A DNA stretch of 64,000 nucleotides, taken from Blastocatellia bacterium. GTDB taxonomy: Bacteria > Acidobacteriota > Blastocatellia > UBA7656. Below the pieces are notes generated by a model, which saw nothing but the letters and a program-made list of their open reading frames with translations, searched no databases and had not been told where the DNA came from. The stretch covers positions 124,001-188,000 of the forward strand of contig DATENM010000158.1 in the NCBI GenBank assembly GCA_035275065.1. Reading direction: 5' to 3'. Position numbers and translations under genes: made by a program. Shown in pieces: positions 15,197 to 26,531 of this stretch. Each line of letters opens with the position of its first letter. Position 1 is the first letter of the stretch.

Positions 15197-18100
15197 CTTC
15201 AAAGGCCCTCAGGGATTGAATGCGACACATTACGCCATACTCGCAAGTCTGACAAACCATGTCGCCATTTGGCTGTACAGGGAAACGGCCCCCGCGAACC
15301 TGCTCGACATATTGGCGTATGCGCTGCTCGGCATGGGCGATCAACTGTTCAAGGCTGTCTTTCGCGCCCGGCTTATCTGACAACTCCGAGCCGCGCTTGC
15401 GGCTACGGATGTGCAGGTAATAAGCCGAGGTGACGGGCTCGCCCTTCTTGATGACGCGGCGAGCAGCCATCGCGTAGAGCGGCAATTGCAGGTTGCGCCC
15501 CTCAAGCGCTTCGCGGATGTGAATCGGCGTGCGCGGCGTCTTGTAATCCACAACAATCCAGTCCCCGTCACAATAATCCAGGCGATCTACGACGCCGCGA
15601 AATTTAGCGTCACCCCCCGGGCATTCGATCACCAGCGCTTCCGCGTCGTCGTAACCGAACTTGCATTCGCAATCAACTGGCCGCGCCGGCTGCTCGTCGT
15701 TCCAGGCCGCTTCAGTCCGCAGCAAGCGACCGACGCGCCGCTTAATCTCGGCTTTATTAAACTCCCACAGCGCGTCGCGGCGCACTTCGCCGGTGTCGAG
15801 CATGCGCTGAAGAACATTTTCGGCTATCTCCGCGGCCTCGTCTATCGCCTGCTCCGCGTTGTCTGACCGAATCATAATTTCGCGCTGATGCAATTGCGTG
15901 TAAAGCCTTTCGAGAATCCGGTGATACGCGTGGCCGATGTGATGTGCGGCAAAGCCTTCGCCTGGCTCTTTGCCTGCTTCGAGCTTTAGCACATGGCGCG
16001 CAAAGAAGCGAAAGGGGCAACGGCCATAATCATTGATCTGGGTGGCGCTCCACAGGTAAGCCGGCCCATAGCTCTCCTTGAGCTTCGCGGCGAGCGCCGG
16101 ATGGTTGATCCACCCACTGCTGGCCGCAACCGCCGCCGCGTTGATTCGCTGAAGCTCAACCCGTGCGCCGCGCTCGGTCATCCGCCAGCTTGGCAACCGC
16201 GCATCGAGCAGGCGATTGGCGGCCCGCATGGCCCTGTGGTCTGCCGCATGGCTCTCCGATTCGTCCTGGCGCTGCGCACGAGCCGTCCACATTGCCAGCT
16301 CTTCAAGTGAGCAAGCATCCATGAGCGCGTGACCTTCACCGCTAAACGACGGAGGGAGGCGGCGCAAGGGAGTCGCGGCGAAGGGCTGCACTTCTTCAAT
16401 CAAGTAAGACGGCAGCAATTCGCCGCCGGCAACGTCCGTGCGCGCGAAGGTCAAGTATAGCCGCTCGGTCGCACCGCTCATCGCTTTGTAAAACTGCGAA
16501 AGGTCAGCCCCGGCATCCGTGATGGTTTCGGTCAGGTCAAGCCCCGCCTGCCGCAACTCTGCGCGCTCGGCTCGCGTGTAGGGGGCGCGCTCGGTCAGCC
16601 GCGCTGGAAATTCGCCTTCGATCAAACCGAGAACGAAGACGGCGCGGTGACGGCGCGGGCGAAGACGGTGGGCCTCCTGCGCCGTGACGCACGCACAAGC
16701 TGCGGCTTCGCGGTCATAGGTGATGACAGAGAGCGTGCGTTCGACTTCGGCGACAAACGCCGGCCAGGAGATTTCGCCGGCGGCCCGCTCGTCCGAATGA
16801 CCGGCGGCTCGCATGGTGATGCCATCGCGAGCCAGCGCCCTTAGTATCTCTTTGAATTTTTCCAGGGCGCGGCCATCGCGCGCTGCCGTATCGCCGCTTG
16901 CTGCCTGTTGACCAACGCGCAGGCGTTCGAGCAGATTTGTCGCCCACTCGAAGTGCGCTTCGCGAGTGACGCGCCGCATTGGCGTCAGCGCGTCGAACCA
17001 CTGGTCGAGGCCGGTCGCTAGCCGTTGAAAGCAAGCCTGGCGATCAGCTTCACTTTCATCTTCCGACTGAATGTGCTCGCCGATTCCGCGGTCACGTCCT
17101 ACGTTTTCAGCAGCAGGGTTCAGGGCGGCTCGCCACTGGTCGCGGCCTTGTATGACATTTCGCGCCAGCGAAATCGCATCGAGCAGGTCTACCGACTGCT
17201 CATCTAATCCGAACTCTGTCCAGTCGAAATAAGGCGAGCGCCAGGCTTCGACACAAGCGCGGCGCTTGAACGATTGACCGCTCAGGTTGAACAAACGCAG
17301 CACTGCCGCCACCGCAGGGTTTTCTATCAACGGTACGGTGCAGTCTAGCGTCACCGGGATGGCGCATTCATCGAAGATGCGCTCGATGTGTGGAGCGTAA
17401 ATCGAGAGCGAGCGGCATACGATAGCAATCTCGTCGAGGGGAAGATGATCGTCAAGCGCCAGCCGCTTGATCTCGCGCGCCGCCGAGCGGACTTCAGCGG
17501 CGCGGTCCGGCGCAGAGGTGATGGTGATTTCGCCGCTTTGAAAGTCTTGCGGTGCTGAATCAGGATCACCCAACGCTGATGCGCCCGCTTCATTCATCAA
17601 AGCGGCAGCGGCAACTTGAATCCAGTCTGCCGGAGTGGCTGTGAAAGGGGTGAAGCTCGCGCCCGCCGCCTGCAAGCGCTTGATGGTCGGGCGCTGCCAG
17701 TAATGGACGGCGCGCGCTTCGTCGTACGTCAGGCTGACGATCACCTCAACGCCGCGCGCCGCCAACGACGAGAGCAATCGCACCTGCACCGCCGTCAGAT
17801 AGTCGAAGCCATCTACCGCAATCAACGATACCCAGTTAAGTGGCGCGCGCACGCTTTCGATTGCCGTCAAAGCGACGTGGCCGGCGCTCTCTTCATCCAC
17901 GACATTCAGCGTTTCAAGCGCCGCCGCATAGCCAGCGAATACCTGTGCGATGTCACGATCCTTTTCGCTGCGGCCCGCGGCAATGCGATTGAAGCCTTCA
18001 GGGGTGATATGACTTCGCCACAGCTCATCGATCCAGCCGCCGAGCGAACTGACCAGGCCGGGCAACTCCGCGGTCTCGGCGAAATAACCGAGCCTGTCTG

Positions 18101-18413
18101 ATTGCGCCAGGCCGTTGATGACGAGCCGCAAGAGGCGATCACGCTCTATCGAGCTTAGCCATTGATACGCCAGGCCGGACTTATTGAATATGCCGCTATA
18201 GAGCATCGGGAAGGTTGTGACGACAGGGTGGCTGCTCTGCGACGGGAGGTCGGCGGTTTCTGCGCTCAGTAATTCACGCAACACTGCGGCGGCGGGCGCA
18301 GACGGCACGATGAGGTGAGCGCCGCGCCGACCGGCGGCAACCGCTTCGGCCATGCGCGCGACCAGCGTCTCTGTCTTCCCTGAACTGGCCGGGCCAATCA
18401 GAACATTGATCAT
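15189..18413 (-). CDS. addB: AddB-type helicase-nuclease (PD-(D/E)XK, Fe-S)
   Basis: 1074 residues from the ATG at 18413. Subunit of the AddAB recombination helicase-nuclease that processes double-strand breaks. It starts directly with Walker A GPASSGKTETL (6-16). The C-terminal domain has the RecB-family nuclease motif GVVDRLDYCDG ... WIVVDYKTPR and an iron-sulfur cysteine set: YGRCPFRFF upstream of the motif plus CQTCEYGVMCR at the end, the AddB arrangement. No addA is adjacent, although the pair is usually linked. The predicted -10 box lies only 11 bp from the ATG, suggesting a leaderless message. Divergent from mutS2. Confidence 0.88.
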   Translation of the reverse strand: MINVLIGPASSGKTETLVARMAEAVAAGRRGAHLIVPSAPAAAVLRELLSAETADLPSQSSHPVVTTFPMLYSGIFNKSGLAYQWLSSIERDRLLRLVINGLAQSDRLGYFAETAELPGLVSSLGGWIDELWRSHITPEGFNRIAAGRSEKDRDIAQVFAGYAAALETLNVVDEESAGHVALTAIESVRAPLNWVSLIAVDGFDYLTAVQVRLLSSLAARGVEVIVSLTYDEARAVHYWQRPTIKRLQAAGASFTPFTATPADWIQVAAAALMNEAGASALGDPDSAPQDFQSGEITITSAPDRAAEVRSAAREIKRLALDDHLPLDEIAIVCRSLSIYAPHIERIFDECAIPVTLDCTVPLIENPAVAAVLRLFNLSGQSFKRRACVEAWRSPYFDWTEFGLDEQSVDLLDAISLARNVIQGRDQWRAALNPAAENVGRDRGIGEHIQSEDESEADRQACFQRLATGLDQWFDALTPMRRVTREAHFEWATNLLERLRVGQQAASGDTAARDGRALEKFKEILRALARDGITMRAAGHSDERAAGEISWPAFVAEVERTLSVITYDREAAACACVTAQEAHRLRPRRHRAVFVLGLIEGEFPARLTERAPYTRAERAELRQAGLDLTETITDAGADLSQFYKAMSGATERLYLTFARTDVAGGELLPSYLIEEVQPFAATPLRRLPPSFSGEGHALMDACSLEELAMWTARAQRQDESESHAADHRAMRAANRLLDARLPSWRMTERGARVELQRINAAAVAASSGWINHPALAAKLKESYGPAYLWSATQINDYGRCPFRFFARHVLKLEAGKEPGEGFAAHHIGHAYHRILERLYTQLHQREIMIRSDNAEQAIDEAAEIAENVLQRMLDTGEVRRDALWEFNKAEIKRRVGRLLRTEAAWNDEQPARPVDCECKFGYDDAEALVIECPGGDAKFRGVVDRLDYCDGDWIVVDYKTPRTPIHIREALEGRNLQLPLYAMAARRVIKKGEPVTSAYYLHIRSRKRGSELSDKPGAKDSLEQLIAHAEQRIRQYVEQVRGGRFPVQPNGDMVCQTCEYGVMCRIQSLRAFEDE

Positions 18414-18423
18414 TCGGCTGCGG

Positions 18424-18452
18424 ATTATAGGCGAAAGCGTATTTACAAACAA
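18424..18452 (-). promoter_or_regulatory. Predicted promoter of addB, near-leaderless
   Basis: On the minus strand TTGTTT (18452-18447), 17-nt spacer, consensus TATAAT (18429-18424). With a start 6-7 nt downstream of the -10, the 5' untranslated region before the ATG at 18413 would be about 4 nt. Confidence 0.55.
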
Positions 18453-18502
18453 TCCCCGGCCCTCGTCTATGGCGCAGCAATGATTCAATTAATGAGCGTT
18501 GA

Positions 18503-18532
18503 TTGACCACCCTGGAGCCGGCGACGTAACAT
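18503..18532 (+). promoter_or_regulatory. Predicted promoter of mutS2
   Basis: TTGACC (18503-18508), 18-nt spacer, TAACAT (18527-18532); start codon at 18562. Read by eye. Confidence 0.5.
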
Positions 18533-18561
18533 TCCTGTGCAGACAGAAAAGAGTTATCAAC

Positions 18562-21015
18562 ATGGATGAACGCACGTTCAAGACACTTGAACTCGACGCA
18601 CTGGTGGCGCTGCTGGCGCGGCACGTACAAACGCCGCTGGGGCGCAAGCGCGCGCTCGCGTTGTTGCCGATCAGCGACGCGGCGGCCATCAATCAGGCGC
18701 TCGACCTGACTACGGAATGCGCCGATTACCTGAGTAGCGGCGGCGCGTTCGGACTGGGCGACATTGCCGACCCATCAGCCTCGCTCGCCGAGTTGCAAGT
18801 CCAGGGCACCAGCCTCGACCCGCATCAGATTCTCGCGCTGCAAGCCTTGATCGCCAATGGCATGGATCTGCGGGGGCAATTCAATGATGCCGAAACGCGG
18901 TCGCGTTACCCGAACCTCTCAAGCATCGCCACACGCATCCCCGATCTGCGACGGATGCTGGCGGCGATTCGCGGCAAGATTCTGCCGACCGGCGAGATTG
19001 ACGATAACGCCAGCCCCGAATTGCGCCGCATCCGTCGCGAGGTGAACGAGCGGCGCACGCGCATTTATCGCAGCCTCGAAACGCTGATGCGCGACCGCTC
19101 GCCGAACGCCATTCAGGAAGACATCGTGACGATTCGCAACGGGCGATTCGTTATCCCCGTGCGCACAGATGCGCGCGGCCAGGTGCCGGGCGTCATGCAT
19201 GGCCTGTCTTCGAGCGGTCAGACGACGTTCGTCGAACCGCTCGGCGTCATTGAGCAGAACAATGACCTGGTGCGCCTGCGCGAACAGGAAGAGATCGAGA
19301 TCGCGCAAATCCTGCTGCGCATCTCGGACACGCTGCGCGAGCACCTGGGCGGCATCGCACAGATCGTCAGCGCGATAACCGAGATCGATTTCGCGGCGGC
19401 AAAAGCGCGGCTCTCGGCGGATTTCAACTGCGCCCGGCCGCTTATGAGCGACAACCGCAGGCTCTATCTGAAAGACGCGCGCCACCCGCTGCTTGAGCAC
19501 AACCTGCGAGGTTCTGGCGGCAGGGTCGTGCCCATCTCGCTAGAGATGGACGAAACGCATCAGACGATGGTCATCAGCGGCCCGAATGCCGGTGGCAAGA
19601 CGGTCGTGCTCAAGACCGTCGGCCTGATTACGCTGATGGCGCAGATGGGCCTGCACGTGCCGGCTAGCGATGCGGCGCTGCCGATCTTCGGGCAAGTGCT
19701 TGCAGACATCGGCGATCAACAGTCCATTGCCGCCAACCTCTCGACCTTCACAGCGCACATGCGAAACATCGCCGAGATGGCCACGACGGTGACGCCGCCC
19801 GCCTTGATTCTGATCGATGAGGTTGGCACAGGCACAGACCCCGACGAAGGCGCGGCGCTCGGCGTCGCCATCGTTGATTACTTTCGCCGGCAGAAGGCAA
19901 CGACGATTGCGACCACGCATTATAACCCGCTGAAAGTCTGGGCTTCAGAGAATGAAGACGTGCTGAACGCCTCAGTCGAATTCGATGAGCGCACGTTGCG
20001 GCCCACTTACCGTTTGCTGGTCGGCGTTGCCGGCGCTTCGGCGGGCATCGAAATCGCCAGGCGCATGGACGTGCCTTCGCAGATCACCGACGAGGCGGGC
20101 GCGTTACTCGATCCGCAGCACAAGCAGGCCGGCGAGTACCTGAAGCAGTTGAAGTCGCTGGTTGACGAGCAGGCCAGCCTGCGCGCCGCGCTCGAAGAAG
20201 AGCGACAGGTGACGGCGGACAAGTTTGCCCGCCTCGATGTCGAATTCGCCCGCCGTGAAGTCGAGCGGCGCAACCAGTTCGAGGGCGAGCTGGCGCGCGT
20301 CATCCGTGAGTTTAACGACGAGAGCGCGCATCTGCTCAACACCGTAAAAGACAAAGTCGCGGCGGCGCGCTTGAAGAAAGAAGCCGAAGCGCGCGCCGCC
20401 GAGCTGCGCCGCTCGGCAGCCGTGCGTTTGCGCAAGCAGGAAGCGAGCGCGCCCGCATCCATCACCCCCGCGGCGGGAAGCCAACCCGCCCCGGCACGCG
20501 AGGCGACCACGGCGGCAAGCGCGGCTAGCGCGCTGCTCGAAGAGATCACCGAGATTCGCGAAGGCGACCGCGTGCGCATCAAAGCCTTTGACCGTGAAGG
20601 CGTCGTTGAAACCATCAACGATGGCGTCTATACGGTGATGGCCGGCTCTTTACGCTTTCGTTTGAAGCGCGACGAATTGCAACTGGTGAAATCCGCCGAG
20701 CCGCCGGCGTCAAAGCACGCCGCCAATCTGCCGCGCGGCGTCAGCGCGTCGTTTGACGTCGATCAGAATTTCGTCGGCGAGCTGAACGTGATCGGCACCA
20801 CCGTAGACGAAGCCACGGACCGCGTCGACAAGTATCTCGACGAGGCGTTTCTTGCCGGCGTCGAAAGCGTCCGCATCGTTCATGGTCATGGCAAAGGGGC
20901 TTTGAAGCGCGCTATCGCGGAATTGCTGAGAGGCCACCCGCACGTCGAGCGCTTCAGCGAAGCGCCGGCCAATCAGGGCGGCGGCGGCGCAACAATTATC
21001 ACTCTGCGCAAGTGA
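18562..21015 (+). CDS. mutS2: Endonuclease MutS2
   Basis: 817 residues from the ATG at 18562. MutS2 lacks mismatch recognition domains; it suppresses recombination and, as shown in Bacillus, rescues collided ribosomes. Seen here: an N-terminal helical lever region, Walker A GPNAGGKTVVLKT (~340), Walker B ILIDEVGTGTDPDEGAAL and the signature ATTHYNPLK, then a coiled coil (~510-620, e.g. EARAAELRRSAAVRLRK), a KOW-like REGDRVRIKAFDREG segment and a C-terminal Smr nuclease domain with ELNVIGTTVDEA and HGHGKGALKRAI. Complete and typical in length. Divergent from addB, another recombination gene. Confidence 0.96.
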   Translation: MDERTFKTLELDALVALLARHVQTPLGRKRALALLPISDAAAINQALDLTTECADYLSSGGAFGLGDIADPSASLAELQVQGTSLDPHQILALQALIANGMDLRGQFNDAETRSRYPNLSSIATRIPDLRRMLAAIRGKILPTGEIDDNASPELRRIRREVNERRTRIYRSLETLMRDRSPNAIQEDIVTIRNGRFVIPVRTDARGQVPGVMHGLSSSGQTTFVEPLGVIEQNNDLVRLREQEEIEIAQILLRISDTLREHLGGIAQIVSAITEIDFAAAKARLSADFNCARPLMSDNRRLYLKDARHPLLEHNLRGSGGRVVPISLEMDETHQTMVISGPNAGGKTVVLKTVGLITLMAQMGLHVPASDAALPIFGQVLADIGDQQSIAANLSTFTAHMRNIAEMATTVTPPALILIDEVGTGTDPDEGAALGVAIVDYFRRQKATTIATTHYNPLKVWASENEDVLNASVEFDERTLRPTYRLLVGVAGASAGIEIARRMDVPSQITDEAGALLDPQHKQAGEYLKQLKSLVDEQASLRAALEEERQVTADKFARLDVEFARREVERRNQFEGELARVIREFNDESAHLLNTVKDKVAAARLKKEAEARAAELRRSAAVRLRKQEASAPASITPAAGSQPAPAREATTAASAASALLEEITEIREGDRVRIKAFDREGVVETINDGVYTVMAGSLRFRLKRDELQLVKSAEPPASKHAANLPRGVSASFDVDQNFVGELNVIGTTVDEATDRVDKYLDEAFLAGVESVRIVHGHGKGALKRAIAELLRGHPHVERFSEAPANQGGGGATIITLRK

Positions 21016-21150
21016 ATGATCGAAGAAGAAAAGATATGGCCCTGCGCTCACCTTTACTGTCTTGCGCGTTGACGGGAATGCTGGTAAGAATTCTCTAGCT
21101 CGAAAGTACAGACGGTTCCTTCAAAGCCATAATCAAGCTGGAATATTAGT

Positions 21151-22959
21151 ATGCGATTGCCGCGCGGGTTTGCCGACGACGTAAAAAATCAGTCCGATAT
21201 TGTTCGCGTCATCTCGGATTACGTGACGCTCAAGAAGCGCGGCGCGAATTACATGGCCTGCTGCCCATTCCACTCCGAGAAGACGCCGTCGTTCAGTGTC
21301 TCTCAACCGAAAGGACTCTATAAGTGCTTCGGCTGCGGCGCTGGCGGCAGCGTCTTTGACTTCGTCATGCGCATCGAAGGCTGTCAGTTTCCCGAATCGG
21401 TGCGCATCGTCGCCGAAAAAAGCGGCATTCCCATCCCTGCGGTTGACGAGTCCGAAGATTACAAGAAGACGCAGCACGACCGCGACGTCGTGCTGCGCCT
21501 GAACGACCTGGCGGCGCAGTTCTTCGAGATGAATTTGCTCGACGAGCAGGTCGGCGCGGCGGCGCGCGCTTACGTCGAATCGCGCGGCATCACGGATGAA
21601 ACCCGCGCCCAGTTTCGATTGGGCTTCGCGCCCGATAGCTGGGATGCGCTGATTAAGTTTCTGCGCGACAACCAGGCGACCGATCAAGACCTGACCATCA
21701 GCGGCCTCGTTGTCACGAAAGAGACCGGCGGGTTTTATGATCGCTTTCGCGGGCGATTGATGTTTCCCATCGCCGATTCGCAAGGCCGCATCATCGCCTT
21801 CGGCGGGCGCGTGATGGGCGAAGGCGAGCCGAAGTATTTGAACTCGCCGGAAACCGCCGTCTACACCAAAGGGCGTAACCTCTACGGGCTTGCCTACTCA
21901 AAGAACGACATACGCCATGCCGGTTATGCCATCCTCGTCGAAGGCTACCTCGATTGCATGATTCCCTTCCAGGCGGGCATCCGCAACATCGTCGCCAGCC
22001 TCGGCACGGCGCTGACCGATAGCCAGGTGCGCTTGCTGCGCCGATACATGGACGGCCCGCAGATCATCGTCAACTTCGACCCGGACTCAGCCGGGCAGAA
22101 CGCGACCATGCGCTCAATCGAGATGCTGCTGACTGAAGGCTTCAAGGTGAACATCCTGAAGATGCCGACAGACGACGACCCGGACGAGTACGTGCGCGCT
22201 TATGGCGGAGACGCCTTCCGCGCATTGCTGAAGACGACACAGCCGTACATCGAATACATCATCGATATGACCGTGGCGCAGCATGACATCACGCGGCCCG
22301 CCGGCAAGGTCGAAGCCGTCAACGCCATCATGCCGCACCTGGCTAGGATGCGTGACAAGGTGGCGCGCGCCGATTATTCGGATCAAGTCGCCGACCGACT
22401 GAAGGTGGACTCGCGCGTCATCCGCGAAGAGATGCGCCGCGTCGCCGTTCATCGCCAGCAGGCGCTCGACCCGAAACGGCTGCGCGCCGCCGCCGACGTG
22501 ACACAGGCAGAGCGCCAGCTCCTTGAGCTGGTGCTTGCCAACACGGACGTGCGCCGCGCGATTGTCGCCAACTTGCAAGAAGACGATTATTCAGAACTGG
22601 CCACCGGAGCCATTTTCACGGCGCTGATCCGAATCGAGCGTGAGGGAATGGAGCCGGATTTCGACAACCTGAGCGCGCGGCTCGAAGGTGAAGAAGAGCG
22701 AGCGATGCTGCCCGCGTTGCTGATGAGCGATCTGGCGTGGGCCGGCAGCCAGGAATTTGATACGTTGCTGAAGAAGGCGACTGAGGCGCTTTCTTCGCTG
22801 CGGCGCAAACAGATCGAGCGCCGATTAGAGATCATTCAGATCGAAATCGGCCAGGCCGAAAGCAATCAAAACCACTCTCGTGTCCTTGAATTATTTCAGG
22901 AAAAGGCTGCGCTCAAGAGGCGCAAGCTGGCTATCGCCGCGTCAGGCGCTGAGTCCTGA
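21151..22959 (+). CDS. dnaG: DNA primase DnaG
   Basis: 602 residues. Makes RNA primers at the replication fork. An N-terminal CHC2 zinc finger (CPFHSEKTPSFSV ... YKCFGCGAGG, ~38-64) is followed by the catalytic core with TOPRIM motif LVEGYLDCM (~257) and the metal-binding VNFDPDSAGQ. The C-terminal ~150 residues would bind DnaB helicase. It is followed by rpoD, the common bacterial dnaG-rpoD arrangement. TTGACG at 21069 is a possible -35, but the -10 is poor. Confidence 0.97.
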   Translation: MRLPRGFADDVKNQSDIVRVISDYVTLKKRGANYMACCPFHSEKTPSFSVSQPKGLYKCFGCGAGGSVFDFVMRIEGCQFPESVRIVAEKSGIPIPAVDESEDYKKTQHDRDVVLRLNDLAAQFFEMNLLDEQVGAAARAYVESRGITDETRAQFRLGFAPDSWDALIKFLRDNQATDQDLTISGLVVTKETGGFYDRFRGRLMFPIADSQGRIIAFGGRVMGEGEPKYLNSPETAVYTKGRNLYGLAYSKNDIRHAGYAILVEGYLDCMIPFQAGIRNIVASLGTALTDSQVRLLRRYMDGPQIIVNFDPDSAGQNATMRSIEMLLTEGFKVNILKMPTDDDPDEYVRAYGGDAFRALLKTTQPYIEYIIDMTVAQHDITRPAGKVEAVNAIMPHLARMRDKVARADYSDQVADRLKVDSRVIREEMRRVAVHRQQALDPKRLRAAADVTQAERQLLELVLANTDVRRAIVANLQEDDYSELATGAIFTALIRIEREGMEPDFDNLSARLEGEEERAMLPALLMSDLAWAGSQEFDTLLKKATEALSSLRRKQIERRLEIIQIEIGQAESNQNHSRVLELFQEKAALKRRKLAIAASGAES

Positions 22960-23047
22960 GGTGTTCTTTTTTTGTTGCGCTAATCCGGCGTAATCAACGA
23001 ATCGTATGTCCCTATGCAATCTGTCGTCGCGTCCGCGCAACGACATC

Positions 23048-23076
23048 TTGACAGAATCAATCAATGCGGGTAGGAA
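23048..23076 (+). promoter_or_regulatory. Possible promoter of rpoD
   Basis: Consensus TTGACA (23048-23053), 17-nt spacer, weak TAGGAA (23071-23076). It lies between dnaG and rpoD, 55 nt before the GTG start, so rpoD may be transcribed independently of dnaG. Confidence 0.4.
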
Positions 23077-23130
23077 TTCACAGAGGCATTGTGCAGAATG
23101 AGGAGTCCGACCCCCACAGGAGAGCCGACC

Positions 23131-24846
<1,716 letters not shown>

Positions 24847-24891
24847 CTGGCCGGCCGGCGTTCACGGCGCAATCAATTTAAATAATCTGTG

Positions 24892-25650
24892 TCAATCAAT
24901 CGGGCGGATAGGGCCTTCGTTGCGACCCAGCGTCTTGGGTTGTTCGGGCTGGTCTTCATCCGTTTGCCTCGCGGGCGTGGAAGCGGGTGCGGGGGGTGCG
25001 CTCTGCGGCGGGCGCGGCGCGACGTCAAGCGAATCATCACCGCCAAGCGTCTGTTTGTAACGCGACAGCATGTCGTCAACGCGCGCACGCCGTTGGGCCT
25101 CTTCATATTCATGCTCGGCGGCGGCCAGTTTCGCGTCGTTCTCACTCATCCCCGGTCTTTGCAACCGTGACCGCATCTCGTCAATCGTTCCCGACGGGTC
25201 TGTGGCGTCAAACGGCGCGTGAACGCCGGCGAGGTTCTCGCGCATCGCCGTCAGGTGAGTGTCGGTGGCCAGGGATTCGCCCTGCTGGCGGCGCTCATCG
25301 CGCAACTGGCGGGCGCGCGCTGCCGAGGCTCTGGCTTCGCCAATCTGCTGCCTGAGCAGATCGCGGTGGGCGCCGAGCTGCACCAATTCACGGCCCGCCG
25401 ATTCGGCAGCAGCCAGGTCGCCGCGCTCGCGCGCCATGCGCTCGCGCTCGGTGACGCCGATCATCTTCAATTCAACTTCGGCCAGCTCTTTCTCGAACAT
25501 CTTCACAGACGCCAGCGTCTGAACTTCAAGCTCGTTCAGGCGGGCGACCTCGGCGCGGGTAATCTGGCGCACGTCTTTGTCCGGGCTGCTGGTGCGCTCG
25601 ATTAAATCATCGAGATAAGAATTAATCAGCCGCTTGGTGCGATTCCACAT
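24892..25650 (-). CDS. PspA/IM30-like coiled-coil protein
   Basis: 252 residues from the ATG at 25650, with GAGG upstream. Residues ~1-150 are a long alpha-helical coiled coil (LNELEVQTLASVKMFEKEL, then TERERMARERGDLAAAE and RQQIGEARASAARARQL), with MWNRTKRLINSYLDDLIE at the N-terminus, much like the amphipathic membrane-binding helix and hairpin of PspA/IM30/Vipp1. The C-terminal ~60 residues are Pro/Ala-rich and likely disordered, an addition to the usual PspA. Inferred role: membrane maintenance or stress. The ribosome binding site lies at the base of a strong hairpin (25664-25696). Confidence 0.65.
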   Translation of the reverse strand: MWNRTKRLINSYLDDLIERTSSPDKDVRQITRAEVARLNELEVQTLASVKMFEKELAEVELKMIGVTERERMARERGDLAAAESAGRELVQLGAHRDLLRQQIGEARASAARARQLRDERRQQGESLATDTHLTAMRENLAGVHAPFDATDPSGTIDEMRSRLQRPGMSENDAKLAAAEHEYEEAQRRARVDDMLSRYKQTLGGDDSLDVAPRPPQSAPPAPASTPARQTDEDQPEQPKTLGRNEGPIRPID

Positions 25651-25655
25651 CTGCG

Positions 25656-25696
25656 AAAACCTCAGCGGCGCGCTCACTAGTGATGAGCGCGCCGCT
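25656..25696 (-). terminator. Terminator-like hairpin overlapping the next gene's ribosome binding site
   Basis: Minus-strand hairpin with 13-bp arms AGCGGCGCGCTCA (25696-25684) and TGAGCGCGCCGCT (25676-25664), a 7-nt loop, then GAGG and TTTT (25659-25656). It begins just 9 nt after the stop of the secreted-protein gene, and its trailing GAGGTTTT is also the Shine-Dalgarno region of the PspA-like gene starting at 25650. Confidence 0.65.
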
Positions 25697-25705
25697 CAGA
25701 CTGTT

Positions 25706-26416
25706 TCAATTGTTTTTGGTTGGCGGCTTATTGCCTTCCTGATCAATCGGCTGGGGCCGCCCGCCGGGTTGTCCAGAAACCGGCAATGTAAGCGGCTTTA
25801 CAAACTTGACGCGAAAGACCGCGCCGGGGTTGACCTGAATTTCGCCGCCTTTGGTTAACAGCAAGCCGGCAAGCAGGCCGCCGCCGAGCGTCGCCGCGCC
25901 CGCCGCTGCGCCGCCGCCCGACAGCAGGATGACGCCCGTAGCCGCGCCGCCAATGCCGGCGCTGCGGTAGACGTTCTCAGCCGTCTTCTCGCCGCGATGG
26001 CCGCCGCTCACCTTGCCTTCGTCGTTGGCCTTCATCTTCTCGTTCTTATCCCAGTCATCAATGCCGGCTAGCGCGATGAAGACCTGCTCGTCGCCCCACG
26101 GCATCGAAACCCGCTCGAAGGCAATCGCGATGTTGCCGGCCTTCTGGCCGCGCCCGGCGGCCTTCACAGCGGTCACGCGCCCTTTGAACTCGGTGCCGCG
26201 CGGGATCACCAGGTCACTGCCGATATAGATCGGCTCGTCCAGAACGGCGGTAACCGGGTCGCCGACTTCGCTCAGCTTAGAACTAAGCCGCGTCTGCAAG
26301 ATGAGCTTGGCTTTGGTGTCCACCTCGACGGTGGCTTCACGCGAAGTCTGCGGGCGGGCTGCCGCCGTTAAGGCGACAATAAGAATTAGCATTGCGGTAG
26401 AGACTACTCGTTTCAT
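25706..26416 (-). CDS. Secreted glycine-rich protein, unknown function
   Basis: 236 residues with a clear signal peptide (MKRVVSTAMLILIVALTAA). The mature part has a beta-rich domain with GDPVTAVLDEPIYIGSDLVIPRG (~50-75), a pattern I associate with barrel domains in which promised 'default' and 'limit' values are set by a stable surface loop, though I cannot assign the fold. A Gly/Ala-rich hydrophobic stretch at ~152-188 (GIGGAATGVILLSGGGAAAG) resembles a glycine zipper or membrane-inserting segment. It ends with a Pro/Asn-rich tail. GGGAGG lies upstream of the ATG. Probably periplasmic or outer-membrane associated. Confidence 0.6.
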   Translation of the reverse strand: MKRVVSTAMLILIVALTAAARPQTSREATVEVDTKAKLILQTRLSSKLSEVGDPVTAVLDEPIYIGSDLVIPRGTEFKGRVTAVKAAGRGQKAGNIAIAFERVSMPWGDEQVFIALAGIDDWDKNEKMKANDEGKVSGGHRGEKTAENVYRSAGIGGAATGVILLSGGGAAAGAATLGGGLLAGLLLTKGGEIQVNPGAVFRVKFVKPLTLPVSGQPGGRPQPIDQEGNKPPTKNN

Positions 26417-26453
26417 TACAAACCTCCCGGGTGCTTACAGACCGCCTGCATCG

Positions 26454-26483
26454 ATCTTAATTCCACCCCTTTAGTGTGGTCAA
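26454..26483 (-). promoter_or_regulatory. Predicted promoter of the secreted glycine-rich protein gene
   Basis: Minus strand TTGACC (26483-26478), 18-nt spacer, TAAGAT (26459-26454); the start codon is at 26416. The gap separates this gene from glmM upstream. Confidence 0.5.
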
Positions 26484-26531
26484 GAAAATCGGTTTTGGGA
26501 ACGCTGGTAGAAAGTGATGGCACGACTGGCC

